Below, piece after piece: positions 26,115-34,537 of a stretch of 48,916 nt of DNA. The notes beneath the pieces are model-generated. The model made no database searches and was not told the origin of the DNA. It was given only the letters and a program-made list of their open reading frames with translations. Origin of the DNA: Roseburia sp. (lineage in GTDB: Bacteria > Bacillota > Clostridia > Lachnospirales > Lachnospiraceae); NCBI GenBank assembly GCA_003483745.1, contig DMYD01000054.1, forward strand, positions 111,835 to 160,750. The letters are read 5' to 3'. Both the position numbers and the translations under genes were made by a program. Position 1 is the first letter of the stretch. The number at the start of each line of letters is the position of its first letter.

Positions 26115-28463
26115 ATGAGTGATGGAAAAGACATGGAACAGCCATTGGTGTTCGGACTTGATATTGGAACAAGAAACGTGGTGGGAACGGTAGGTTACCG
26201 CACCGAAGATCAGTTTATTGTAACTGCACAGTATGTCATGCAGCATGATACGAGAGCAATGTTAGATGGACAGATCCACGATATCGGGCGCGTATCAGGG
26301 ACGATAAGAAAAGTAAAAGAACAGCTGGAAAAACAGATTGGAAAACCTCTGACAGAAGTATGTATTGCTGCCGCAGGTCGTGTGCTTAAGACAGTTACAA
26401 CAAGCATCAGTTACGATTATCCGGAGGAGAGTGTCGTTACCGGAGAAGATATTCATACACTTGATTTACTTGGAATTGAGAAAGCACAGAAGATTTTACA
26501 GGAAATGAATGATACCAACTATAAGTTTTACTGTGTTGGTTATTCTGTAGTCAAATATTTCTTGAATGATGAACCGTTTTCTAATATTGAATCCCACAAG
26601 GCAGACCGTATCAGTGAAGATATCATCGTAACGTTTTTACCGGAGGATGTTGTGGATGGACTTTACGCAGCAGTGAATCAGGCAGGGCTTGAAGTGGCAA
26701 ATCTGACATTAGAGCCTATTGCGGCAATCAATGTCGCAATCCCTGAAAGTTATCGTCTGCTCAATATCGCTTTAGTCGATATCGGAGCGGGAACATCCGA
26801 TATTTCCATTACCAAAGACGGAAGCATCATTGCATATGGTATGATTCCTCTTGCGGGAGATGAGCTGACCGAACTGATCGTACAGAATTATCTGGTTGAT
26901 TTTAAAACGGCTGAATATATCAAGCTGCAGAGTACAACAGAAGAGGAGATCACTTATAAAGATATCATGCTGATCGAGCATAAGATTCCGGCAAAAGAAG
27001 TGTGGGAGCTGACTGCGCCGGTAGTGGATGAGATGACGACTGCGGTAGCTGCGAAAATCAAAGAATTGAATGGCGACCAGACTGTCAGCGCAGCATTTAT
27101 CGTTGGCGGTGGCGGCAAGATCCATGGTTATACGAAAATGCTTGCAGAGAAATTAGATCTTCCGGACGTACGAGTGGCACTGCGTGGTGAAGAAGTACTG
27201 CAGGAAGTGGTATTTGAACAGCAGGATATCAAGAAGGATCCATTGCTTGTTACACCGATTGGAATCTGTCTGAATTATTATGAACAGAGAAACGGATTTA
27301 TTATGGTGCGTTTCAATGGAGAGCGCCTCAAATTATATGATAATGATGGATTAACGATCGTGGATGCCGCATTGCAGGCAGGTTTTCCGAATGAGGATCT
27401 TTTCCCGAAACGTGGACCGGAACTTACATTTTTTGTAAATGGAGCAAAACGTATCATTCGTGGAGAGCAGGGAGAGTCAGCAGCAGTTTATATGAATGAC
27501 AGACCAACAAATCTCAATGCGGCATTAGAGCCGAATTGTGAGATTATCATTGAGCCATCTACGGCTGGCAAGCCGGCAGCCTGCACATTAGATCAGTTAG
27601 AGGAATATACGACAGATTCCGTAGCTTTTGTGGTTAATGGAAATATTATAAGATGCCCGAAGTTCTTAGAGGTCAACGGCAATTTAGAACTGCCTTCCTA
27701 TCAGATCAAGGAGGGCGACCAGGTAGAAACAAGAAGCTTTTACACAGTAGGTCAGCTTGCAGAATTTATGGATGTGGAAGTGAATGTGGAGCATGTGATT
27801 CTGGTAAACAACCGTCGTGCAACGCTTGACTCACTGATCTATGAAAACTTTACAATCGAGTGGACAGTGCGTTCCTATGGTAAACCGTCCTTCCAGCCGG
27901 TAGAGCAGGAAGAAGTTCAAACACCGACTGTCGGGGAATATAAGGAAGAAGAAATAACGGATATTGTGGAGCCGGAGACGAGTGTGGAGGATGGTGCAGA
28001 GACTGATAAGGCAGAAGAACAAAAGTCTGCAACAGAGCACAGTGATGCGGTTGCAGAAGATACAGATGATGCCGGCAATGCACTTGCGGAAGAAGAGGAT
28101 TCTGCGGTAGCAAAGGATACTGCCACAGAAGAAGATGGTAAAAAAGATACAGACAGCGTGACAGGCGTTGAGGTATCTGCAACAGCGAATGAACCTGTGG
28201 AGCAGACAGAAGCATCCGTGGCACAGAACGTGGATGAAAAACCAGAAGATGGTAATACAGTTTTAGTATACATCAATGGACAGCCGGTAAAACTCACCGG
28301 AAAACCACAGTACATATTTGTAGATGTTTTTGATTTCTATGAATTTGATCTTACTGCCTCGAACGGCAGAGCAATCATCACCAACTTAAATGGTGAGAAT
28401 GCATCGTATTCGGCGGTATTAAAAACGGGTGATACGATCGAACTTAGATGGAAAGAGAATTAA
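26115..28463 (+). CDS. FtsA-like actin/Hsp70-fold protein with long C-terminal extension
   Basis: A 782-aa protein. Residues 8-390 are an FtsA/PilM-type ATPase: phosphate 1 FGLDIGTRNV, the inserted 1C-like segment VCIAAAGRVLKT, phosphate 2 ALVDIGAGTSDISI and the adenosine motif FIVGGGGKIHGY. Residues 390-620 contain small beta-rich modules (FFVNGAKRI, FVVNGNIIR, ILVNNRR) that recall ubiquitin-like or S4-like folds. A Glu/Asp/Ala-rich linker (about 635-705) leads to a final module (VLVYINGQPVKLTGKP) and a TIELRWKEN end. FtsA is about 420 aa, so this is not ordinary FtsA, and no amphipathic membrane-targeting tail is seen. It probably has a cytoskeletal or cell-envelope role. AGGAGA precedes the ATG. 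Confidence 0.82.
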   Translation: MSDGKDMEQPLVFGLDIGTRNVVGTVGYRTEDQFIVTAQYVMQHDTRAMLDGQIHDIGRVSGTIRKVKEQLEKQIGKPLTEVCIAAAGRVLKTVTTSISYDYPEESVVTGEDIHTLDLLGIEKAQKILQEMNDTNYKFYCVGYSVVKYFLNDEPFSNIESHKADRISEDIIVTFLPEDVVDGLYAAVNQAGLEVANLTLEPIAAINVAIPESYRLLNIALVDIGAGTSDISITKDGSIIAYGMIPLAGDELTELIVQNYLVDFKTAEYIKLQSTTEEEITYKDIMLIEHKIPAKEVWELTAPVVDEMTTAVAAKIKELNGDQTVSAAFIVGGGGKIHGYTKMLAEKLDLPDVRVALRGEEVLQEVVFEQQDIKKDPLLVTPIGICLNYYEQRNGFIMVRFNGERLKLYDNDGLTIVDAALQAGFPNEDLFPKRGPELTFFVNGAKRIIRGEQGESAAVYMNDRPTNLNAALEPNCEIIIEPSTAGKPAACTLDQLEEYTTDSVAFVVNGNIIRCPKFLEVNGNLELPSYQIKEGDQVETRSFYTVGQLAEFMDVEVNVEHVILVNNRRATLDSLIYENFTIEWTVRSYGKPSFQPVEQEEVQTPTVGEYKEEEITDIVEPETSVEDGAETDKAEEQKSATEHSDAVAEDTDDAGNALAEEEDSAVAKDTATEEDGKKDTDSVTGVEVSATANEPVEQTEASVAQNVDEKPEDGNTVLVYINGQPVKLTGKPQYIFVDVFDFYEFDLTASNGRAIITNLNGENASYSAVLKTGDTIELRWKEN

Positions 28464-28467
28464 AAAA

Positions 28468-29265
28468 ATGGAATTATGCAGCATAGCAAGCGGCAGCAGC
28501 GGAAACTGTATCTGCGTCGGATCAGATGAAAACCATGTACTTATTGACGCAGGAATCAGTGGAAAACGAATTGAAAACGGACTTAATTCAATAGACTTGA
28601 AAACAGAAGAGATGAAGGGGGTTCTTGTGACACATGAACATATCGATCATATCTCAGGACTTGGCGTGATCGCCAGGCGCTACGGCCTTCCGATTTATGC
28701 CACGCAGGGTACAATTGATGCGATTTTAAATACAAAGTCCGTCGGGAAAATAGAGGAATCTTTATTTCATGCGATCACACCGGAACAGCCTTTTGAAATT
28801 GGAGATCTTTTGATCGAACCGATTTCAATCTCGCATGATGCGGCAGATCCGGTTGCCTATAAAATAAAAAATGAAGAGAAAACGGCTGCAGTAGTGACGG
28901 ATCTTGGAACTTATGATGAAGATATCATTCAGAAAATAAAAAATCTGGATGTGCTTTTACTGGAAGCGAACCATGATGTACATATGCTGCAGGTTGGAAG
29001 TTATCCATATCCGTTAAAACAGAGAATACTTGGAGAAAAAGGACATCTCTCGAATGAACTGTCAGGACAGCTTTTAGGAGAAGTGCTCCATGATCATTTT
29101 AATACGGTTATTCTTGGACATCTTAGCAAAGAGAATAATTATGCAGAACTCGCATACGAGACGGTACGGTTAGAAGTAACGATGGGAGAAAATCCTTATA
29201 AAGGGGATGATTTCCCAATGTATGTGGCAAAACGTGATGAGCCGTCGGAGCGAATCGTTTTTTAA
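28468..29265 (+). CDS. Metallo-beta-lactamase-fold hydrolase, WalJ/YycJ type
   Basis: A 265-aa soluble hydrolase. It starts MELCSIASGSSGNCICVG and has the dinuclear metal motif THEHIDHISGL, then ISHDAADPVAY, VVTDLGTYDE, LLEANHD and LGHLSKENN, the YycJ/WalJ pattern. The ATG at 28468 is only two bases after the FtsA-like stop; a frame overlapping that gene could extend to 28429 but adds unmatched residues. WalJ homologues are linked to DNA replication-repair and to the WalRK cell wall system elsewhere; no walRK is visible here. Confidence 0.92.
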   Translation: MELCSIASGSSGNCICVGSDENHVLIDAGISGKRIENGLNSIDLKTEEMKGVLVTHEHIDHISGLGVIARRYGLPIYATQGTIDAILNTKSVGKIEESLFHAITPEQPFEIGDLLIEPISISHDAADPVAYKIKNEEKTAAVVTDLGTYDEDIIQKIKNLDVLLLEANHDVHMLQVGSYPYPLKQRILGEKGHLSNELSGQLLGEVLHDHFNTVILGHLSKENNYAELAYETVRLEVTMGENPYKGDDFPMYVAKRDEPSERIVF

Positions 29266-29298
29266 AGAATAATATTTCTAATGACATTTAGTAGAAAA

Positions 29299-29339
29299 AT
29301 TTATAAATATAAGTGCATTTAACAGTGGAATTTATAAAT
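29299..29339 (+). promoter_or_regulatory. Pair of identical 10-bp palindromes (candidate operator)
   Basis: ATTTATAAAT occurs at 29299-29308 and 29330-29339, 31 bp apart, about three helical turns, upstream of the ACT-UPF0210 pair. The surrounding 29266-29407 is AT-rich and contains no gene. A two-site operator is possible; in AT-rich DNA chance is also possible. Confidence 0.4.
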
Positions 29340-29407
29340 TACATATGATATGATTATCCATAATATTTGCGCTGATTTAGTAAAGCAGAAAAGTGAGGAG
29401 AGCAGAG

Positions 29408-29692
29408 ATGGAGAATACAGCAGACAAGACAATTATTACAGTAGTGGGTAAAGATACTGTGGGTATCATTGCAAAAGTATGTACTTATCTTTCCGAGAAT
29501 GGAATCAATGTACTTGATATTTCACAGACGATCGTTTCCGGATATTTCAATATGATGATGATCGTTGATATGAACAAATCTACCAGATCATTTGTGGATT
29601 GTCAGAAGGATCTTGACGAGATCGGTGCACAGATCGGTGTATCCATCAAGTGCCAGAAAGCTGAGATTTTTGAGAAAATGCATCGTATTTAG
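29408..29692 (+). CDS. ACT domain protein, UPF0237 family
   Basis: A 94-aa single ACT domain: IITVVGKDTVGIIAKVCTYL for the first strand and helix, then GINVLDISQTIVSGYFNMMM and a C-terminal IKCQKAEIFEKMHRI. ACT domains bind amino acids or similar small ligands as dimers. It is followed after 14 bases by UPF0210, a pairing conserved across many Firmicutes, so it may be the regulatory subunit. The ATG at 29408 follows GAGGAG; a GTG at 29393 overlaps that site. Confidence 0.92.
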   Translation: MENTADKTIITVVGKDTVGIIAKVCTYLSENGINVLDISQTIVSGYFNMMMIVDMNKSTRSFVDCQKDLDEIGAQIGVSIKCQKAEIFEKMHRI

Positions 29693-29706
29693 AGAGGAAA
29701 GCGGCA

Positions 29707-31071
29707 ATGATTAATATATTTGAAGTAAAAGAGACCAACAACATGGTGGAGCATGAAAATCTTGATGTTCGTACCATTACCATCGGTATCAGCCTGCTTT
29801 CATGCATTGATTCCGATTTAAAAAAATTAAATGAAAACATTTATAATCGTATCACATCGGTTGCCAAAGATCTTGCGAAAGTTGCAGGAGAGATCGAGGC
29901 GGAATATGGTATTCCAATCGTCAACAAACGTATTTCTGTTACTCCGATCGCACTGATCGGCGGTGCAGCCTGCAAGACTCCGGAAGATTTTGCAACGATC
30001 GCAGATACGATGGATCGTGCAGCAGAAGCAATCGGTGCAGATCTCATCGGTGGATATTCTGCACTGGTATCAAAAGGTATGACAAAAGCGGATGAGATGC
30101 TGATCCGTTCTATTCCAATAGCACTCTGTCGGACGAATCGTGTCTGCAGTTCTGTAAATCTTGCTTCCACAAAGACAGGTATCAATATGGATGCAGTGCG
30201 TCTGATGGGAGAGATTTTATTAGAAGTTGCAGAGCACTCAAAGGATCGCGATTCTGTAGACTGTATGAAACTGGTTGTATTCTGTAATGCACCGGATGAC
30301 AACCCATTTATGGCAGGTGCTTTCCACGGTGTAACAGAGGCAGACGCAGTTATAAACGTCGGTGTCAGTGGACCAGGTGTTGTAAAAACAGCACTTGAGA
30401 AAGTGCGCGGTGAGAATTTTGAGGTACTCTGCGAGACTATTAAAAAGACAGCATTTAAGGTAACCAGAGTTGGACAGTTAGTTGCCCAGGAAGCATCCAG
30501 ACGTCTTTCGATTCCGTTTGGTATCATTGACCTCTCCCTTGCACCAACTCCGGCAATCGGTGATTCCGTTGCAGATATTCTCTGCGAGATCGGTTTAGAA
30601 TATGCAGGTGCACCTGGAACGACGGCAGCACTTGCCATGTTAAATGATCAGGTAAAAAAAGGCGGTGTTATGGCATCTTCCTATGTCGGCGGATTAAGCG
30701 GTGCTTTCATTCCGGTCAGTGAGGATCAGGGAATGATCGATTCTGTGCAGGCTGGAGCCATCACCTTGGAGAAATTAGAGGCAATGACCTGTGTCTGCTC
30801 TGTAGGACTTGATATGATTGCCATTCCGGGTGATACTAAGGCAACCACAATCTCAGGCATGATCGCAGATGAGATGGCGCTTGGTATGGTAAACCAGAAG
30901 ACAACTGCTGCACGTCTGATCCCGGTAATCGGAAAGGGTGTTGGCGATACGGTAGAGTTCGGTGGTCTGTTCGGCTATGCACCAATTATGCCGGTTAACA
31001 AATATTCCTGTGATGATTTTATCAATCGTACCGGAAGAATTCCGGCACCGATCCACAGTTTTAAAAACTAA
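29707..31071 (+). CDS. UPF0210 (DUF711, 'PFL family') protein
   Basis: A 454-aa protein of unknown function: NLDVRTITIGISLLSCID, NKRISVTPIALIGGA, ADLIGGYSALVSKG, GVSGPGVVKTALE and IIDLSLAPTPAIGDSVADIL match UPF0210. The fold is related to pyruvate formate-lyase, but the usual glycyl radical segment is not apparent, so radical chemistry is not claimed. It follows the ACT gene by 14 bases with an AGAGGAAAG binding site and probably forms a functional pair with it. Confidence 0.93.
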   Translation: MINIFEVKETNNMVEHENLDVRTITIGISLLSCIDSDLKKLNENIYNRITSVAKDLAKVAGEIEAEYGIPIVNKRISVTPIALIGGAACKTPEDFATIADTMDRAAEAIGADLIGGYSALVSKGMTKADEMLIRSIPIALCRTNRVCSSVNLASTKTGINMDAVRLMGEILLEVAEHSKDRDSVDCMKLVVFCNAPDDNPFMAGAFHGVTEADAVINVGVSGPGVVKTALEKVRGENFEVLCETIKKTAFKVTRVGQLVAQEASRRLSIPFGIIDLSLAPTPAIGDSVADILCEIGLEYAGAPGTTAALAMLNDQVKKGGVMASSYVGGLSGAFIPVSEDQGMIDSVQAGAITLEKLEAMTCVCSVGLDMIAIPGDTKATTISGMIADEMALGMVNQKTTAARLIPVIGKGVGDTVEFGGLFGYAPIMPVNKYSCDDFINRTGRIPAPIHSFKN

Positions 31072-31092
31072 TTATACGGATCACTGGTAAAC

Positions 31093-32313
31093 ATGAAAGT
31101 GATTTTAATAAAAAATGCAGTGGAAACACTTGGATATTTTTCAAAGCAGCTGGCAGAAACGTTTCAGGAGATGGGACATGACACCTATTTTGTGGATTAT
31201 GATGATCTGGTGAATACGGTGGATGGTATCAGCCGGTTTGCAGTGCCAGAGAAAACGGTGTTGTGTACGTTCAATTTTATCGGACTTTCCGGAGAAGAAG
31301 TTTTTATTGAAAAGAACGGGCGGTATATCTGGGAAAACCATGGGATAGTCTGCAACAATATCCTGGTGGATCATCCACTGTATTATCATTCGAAGCTGGC
31401 AGATCCTCCGGTGTCACAGATGCATGTTTTCTGCGTTGACAGAGAGCATGTATCGTACATGAAGCGTTTTTATCCGGCATTGCCGGTGGATTTTCTTCCG
31501 TTGGCGGGAAACTGTATTTTAGGGCAGGAGATATCATACGATACCCAAGGCTGTTACAGGCAGAAAATGGAATTTAAAAATATACCGTATCAGAAACGGA
31601 AATACGATATCGTATTTACCGGAAACTATACGCCGGTGGAACATCTTTACCGGGAAATCGACAGGCAGGGTGCAGAATACCGGGTATTTTATTATGAGAT
31701 CATGGAGGATATGAAGGCACATCCGTGGATATCCATTGATCAGATGTTAGAGACGCATATCCGGCAGGAGTTAGGAGAAGTACCTGATACTGAACTTCGT
31801 GCAGCGATTGCGGGGATGGTGTTCATTGATATCTGTATGCGGAGTTATTTCCGCGGAGAGGTCATAAAATGTCTTGCAGAACATAAAATCCCGGTACATG
31901 TGTTTGGCGCAAACTGGGAGAAGCTGGACTGTAACAGTCATGAATATATTATAAAAAACGGCAGGGAAGTGGATTCTGTAACCTGCGCAGAGGCAATCGC
32001 AGATGCAAAGATTTCTTTGAATGTCATGCCCTGGTTTAAGGATGGGGCACATGACCGTGTGTTTACGGCGATGCTGCAGCATACACTCTCACTGACCGAT
32101 GACAGCAGATATCTGCGGGAGAAATTTACGGATAAAAAAGAGCTGGTTTTCTATTCACTGGAGAAGCGGGATGAACTGCCGGAACTGGTGAGAGAGCTTT
32201 TGGGAAAATCCAAAGAGTGTATGGAAATCGCAGAGCGGGGATATGAGAGAGCTGTGTGGGAACATACGTGGCGACAGAGGGCAAAAGAAAAATTGATGGA
32301 TTTGGTGAAATAA
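31093..32313 (+). CDS. CgeB-like glycosyltransferase family protein
   Basis: A 406-aa protein with no signal peptide or membrane helix. The C-terminal half matches the Glyco_trans_1_2/CgeB pattern: KISLNVMPWFKDGAHDRVF, then MLQHTLSLTDDSRYL and ELVFYSLEKRDELPELVRELL, like a GT4-type nucleotide-sugar site where the family places the donor. The N-terminal half (LIKNAVETLGYFSKQLAETF) resembles the acceptor domain. It likely glycosylates a peptide, protein or surface glycan; acceptor unknown. The binding site is weak. It follows UPF0210 by 21 bases and has a terminator at its end. Confidence 0.8.
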   Translation: MKVILIKNAVETLGYFSKQLAETFQEMGHDTYFVDYDDLVNTVDGISRFAVPEKTVLCTFNFIGLSGEEVFIEKNGRYIWENHGIVCNNILVDHPLYYHSKLADPPVSQMHVFCVDREHVSYMKRFYPALPVDFLPLAGNCILGQEISYDTQGCYRQKMEFKNIPYQKRKYDIVFTGNYTPVEHLYREIDRQGAEYRVFYYEIMEDMKAHPWISIDQMLETHIRQELGEVPDTELRAAIAGMVFIDICMRSYFRGEVIKCLAEHKIPVHVFGANWEKLDCNSHEYIIKNGREVDSVTCAEAIADAKISLNVMPWFKDGAHDRVFTAMLQHTLSLTDDSRYLREKFTDKKELVFYSLEKRDELPELVRELLGKSKECMEIAERGYERAVWEHTWRQRAKEKLMDLVK

Positions 32314-32349
32314 CCGCTTAACTTGTCAGGTTGGGGCGGTTATTTTTTA
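32309..32349 (+). terminator. Intrinsic terminator after the glycosyltransferase gene
   Basis: AATAACCGC (32309-32317) pairs with GCGGTTATT (32336-32344), followed by T residues. The stop codon is inside the 5' arm. Its T run is shared with the left arm of the adjacent nested palindrome. Confidence 0.78.
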
Positions 32350-32444
32350 TTCATAGGATCCGGGTGTCAAAAGGTGGCTCAAAAAATTGAAAAGCACCTT
32401 TTGACACTCGAATCTATAGGAAATTATGCCCTATGAATAAAAAA
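32343..32444. repeat. 102-bp nested perfect palindrome
   Basis: The outer arms TTTTTTATTCATAGG (32343-32357) and its exact complement (32430-32444) enclose an inner 16-bp stem, CGGGTGTCAAAAGGTG (32361-32376) with CACCTTTTGACACTCG (32395-32410). The inner arm includes TTTTGACA. The element has no coding capacity and lies upstream of the purO promoter. It could be a MITE remnant or a protein-binding cruciform. Confidence 0.85.
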
Positions 32445-32502
32445 GAAAACACATATTAATAAAACTTATAAAATTAAGTAAATAAATTCATGACGCTAAT
32501 AA

Positions 32503-32531
32503 TTGTAAAAACAGGATCAAAATGATAAGAT
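32503..32531 (+). promoter_or_regulatory. Promoter of the purine cyclohydrolase-transformylase pair
   Basis: TTGTAA (32503-32508), a 17-bp spacer and TAAGAT (32526-32531) lie about 35 bp before the binding site. They are downstream of the nested palindrome, which therefore is not in this transcript. Confidence 0.62.
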
Positions 32532-32570
32532 AAATAAAAACAGCAAACCGCACACATGAAGGAGGAAATC

Positions 32571-33284
32571 ATGGAGAAAATGTCATTAAAAAATGAACTT
32601 TCAGGCAATTCCTATCCTGGAAGAGGAATCATTATCGGAAAATCTGCAGACGGAAAACATGCCATTACTGCTTATTTTATTATGGGCAGAAGCGAAAACA
32701 GCAGAAACCGTGTTTTTGTTGAGGATGGAGAGGGAATCCGCACGCAGGCTTTTGATCCTTCCAAACTGACAGATCCGAGCCTGATTATCTATGCACCTGT
32801 CCGTGTGCTTGGCAATAAAACGATTGTGACAAACGGAGACCAGACAGACACTATTTATGAACTGATGGACAAACAGCAGACTTTTGAGCAGGCACTGCGC
32901 ACAAGAGAATTTGAGCCGGATGCACCAAACTATACACCGAGAATTTCCGGTATCATGCACATTGAAAATGGAAAATTCAATTATGCAATGTCTATCTTAA
33001 AGAGCAACAACGGGGATCCGTCCTCCTGCAACCGTTATACATTTGCCTATGAGAATCCGCGCGCAGGCGAGGCTCATTTTATTCATACTTATATGGGAGA
33101 TGGCAATCCGCTTCCAAGTTTCGAGGGAGAGCCGACACCGGTTGCAATCGAGGGTGACATTGATACGTTTACCTCATTTGTATGGGAAAACTTAAATGAG
33201 GATAATAAAGTTTCTTTATTTGTCCGCTATATTGATATCGAGACCGGAGCTTACGAGAGCAGAATCATCAATAAGAATAAATAA
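32571..33284 (+). CDS. purO: IMP cyclohydrolase, PurO type
   Basis: A 237-aa protein of the IMP cyclohydrolase family first known from archaea (PurO), which closes the ring of FAICAR to IMP. Signatures: GNSYPGRGIIIG, AYFIMGRSENSRNRVF, PNYTPRISGI and SSCNRYTFAYEN. This fold is unlike the N-terminal domain of bifunctional PurH. AAGGAGG lies five bases before the ATG at 32571; the ATG at 32556 lies in front of that site. The stand-alone AICAR transformylase gene follows after 74 bases, so the two enzymes together replace PurH. Confidence 0.9.
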   Translation: MEKMSLKNELSGNSYPGRGIIIGKSADGKHAITAYFIMGRSENSRNRVFVEDGEGIRTQAFDPSKLTDPSLIIYAPVRVLGNKTIVTNGDQTDTIYELMDKQQTFEQALRTREFEPDAPNYTPRISGIMHIENGKFNYAMSILKSNNGDPSSCNRYTFAYENPRAGEAHFIHTYMGDGNPLPSFEGEPTPVAIEGDIDTFTSFVWENLNEDNKVSLFVRYIDIETGAYESRIINKNK

Positions 33285-33358
33285 TCGGCATCATATTTGC
33301 CGGATGTGGCAAAGAAACATGAATTTCACAGATAAATGAGAAATTTAAAGGAGAAATT

Positions 33359-34537
33359 ATGAAAGAATTAGAATTAAAATATGGCTGTAACCCAAATCAG
33401 AAACCATCCAGAATCTATATGGAAAACGGTGAACTGCCGATTCAGGTATTGAACGGAAAACCGGGTTATATCAATTTCCTGGACGCATTTAATGGCTGGC
33501 AGTTAGTCAGCGAGTTAAAAAAGGCAACCGGACTTCCGGCAGCTACATCTTTTAAGCATGTATCACCGGCTGGTGCTGCAGTGGGACTTCCACTCAGCGA
33601 TGTGGAACGTAAGATTTACTGGGTTGACGATATGGATATGGAGTTTACACCGCTTGCAAATGCATATGCGAGAGCAAGAGGCGCAGACCGTATGTCATCT
33701 TTTGGCGATTTTATTTCTTTGTCTGATGTCTGCGATAAGGCAACCGCAATGATCATCAAAAGAGAAGTATCTGATGGTGTTATTGCACCGGGCTATACAG
33801 ATGAAGCATTAGAGATTCTGAAAGCAAAGAAAAAAGGCAATTATAATGTAATCCAGATCGATCCAAATTATGTGCCGGCACCAATTGAACACAAAGAAGT
33901 ATTTGGTATCACTTTTGAGCAGGGAAGAAATGAATTAGTGATCGATGATCATTTCTTTGACAATGTGGTAACTGAGAATAAAGAAATTCCGGATGCTGCA
34001 AAAAGAGATCTTGCAATCGCAATGATCACTTTAAAATATACACAGTCTAATTCTGTATGTTATGTGAAAGACGGACAGGCGATCGGTATCGGTGCAGGAC
34101 AGCAGTCCCGTATCCACTGTACCAGACTTGCAGGACAAAAGGCAGATAACTGGTGGCTGCGTCAGTCTCCACAGGTATTAGGACTTCAGTTCCTCGACAA
34201 GATCGGACGTGCCGACAGGGATAATGCAATCGATCTTTACATTGGAGAGGATTATATGGATGTCTTAGCTGACGGTGCATGGGAAAACATCTTTAAGGTA
34301 AAACCGGAGGTATTTACTGCAGAGGAAAAACGTGCATGGTTAGATAAAAACACAAATGTTGCACTTGGTTCTGATGCGTTCTTCCCATTTGGAGATAACA
34401 TCGAGCGTGCACATAAGAGCGGCGTGGCATATGTGGCACAGCCGGGCGGATCTATCCGTGATGACAATGTTATTGAGACCTGTAACAAATACAATATGGC
34501 AATGGCATTTACCGGAATCCGTCTGTTCCATCATTAA
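33359..34537 (+). CDS. Stand-alone AICAR transformylase (PurH C-terminal domain type)
   Basis: A 392-aa enzyme that transfers a formyl group from 10-formyltetrahydrofolate to AICAR. Family segments: LKYGCNPNQKPS, ATSFKHVSPAGAAVG with the Lys-His active pair, IALKYTQSNSVCYV-like AMITLKYTQSNSV, IGIGAGQQSRIHC and GSDAFFPFGDNIERA, with the end PGGSIRDDNV. There is no N-terminal MGS-fold cyclohydrolase domain; its length fits the single-domain form. AAAGGAGAAATT precedes the ATG. It converges with tmcAL, overlapping it by four bases. Confidence 0.93.
   Translation: MKELELKYGCNPNQKPSRIYMENGELPIQVLNGKPGYINFLDAFNGWQLVSELKKATGLPAATSFKHVSPAGAAVGLPLSDVERKIYWVDDMDMEFTPLANAYARARGADRMSSFGDFISLSDVCDKATAMIIKREVSDGVIAPGYTDEALEILKAKKKGNYNVIQIDPNYVPAPIEHKEVFGITFEQGRNELVIDDHFFDNVVTENKEIPDAAKRDLAIAMITLKYTQSNSVCYVKDGQAIGIGAGQQSRIHCTRLAGQKADNWWLRQSPQVLGLQFLDKIGRADRDNAIDLYIGEDYMDVLADGAWENIFKVKPEVFTAEEKRAWLDKNTNVALGSDAFFPFGDNIERAHKSGVAYVAQPGGSIRDDNVIETCNKYNMAMAFTGIRLFHH

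Noticed and set aside
29841..30638. 265-codon leftward frame opposite UPF0210
   Set aside because: Long, but Ser/Ala-biased, with no binding site, and fully inside a clear coding gene.
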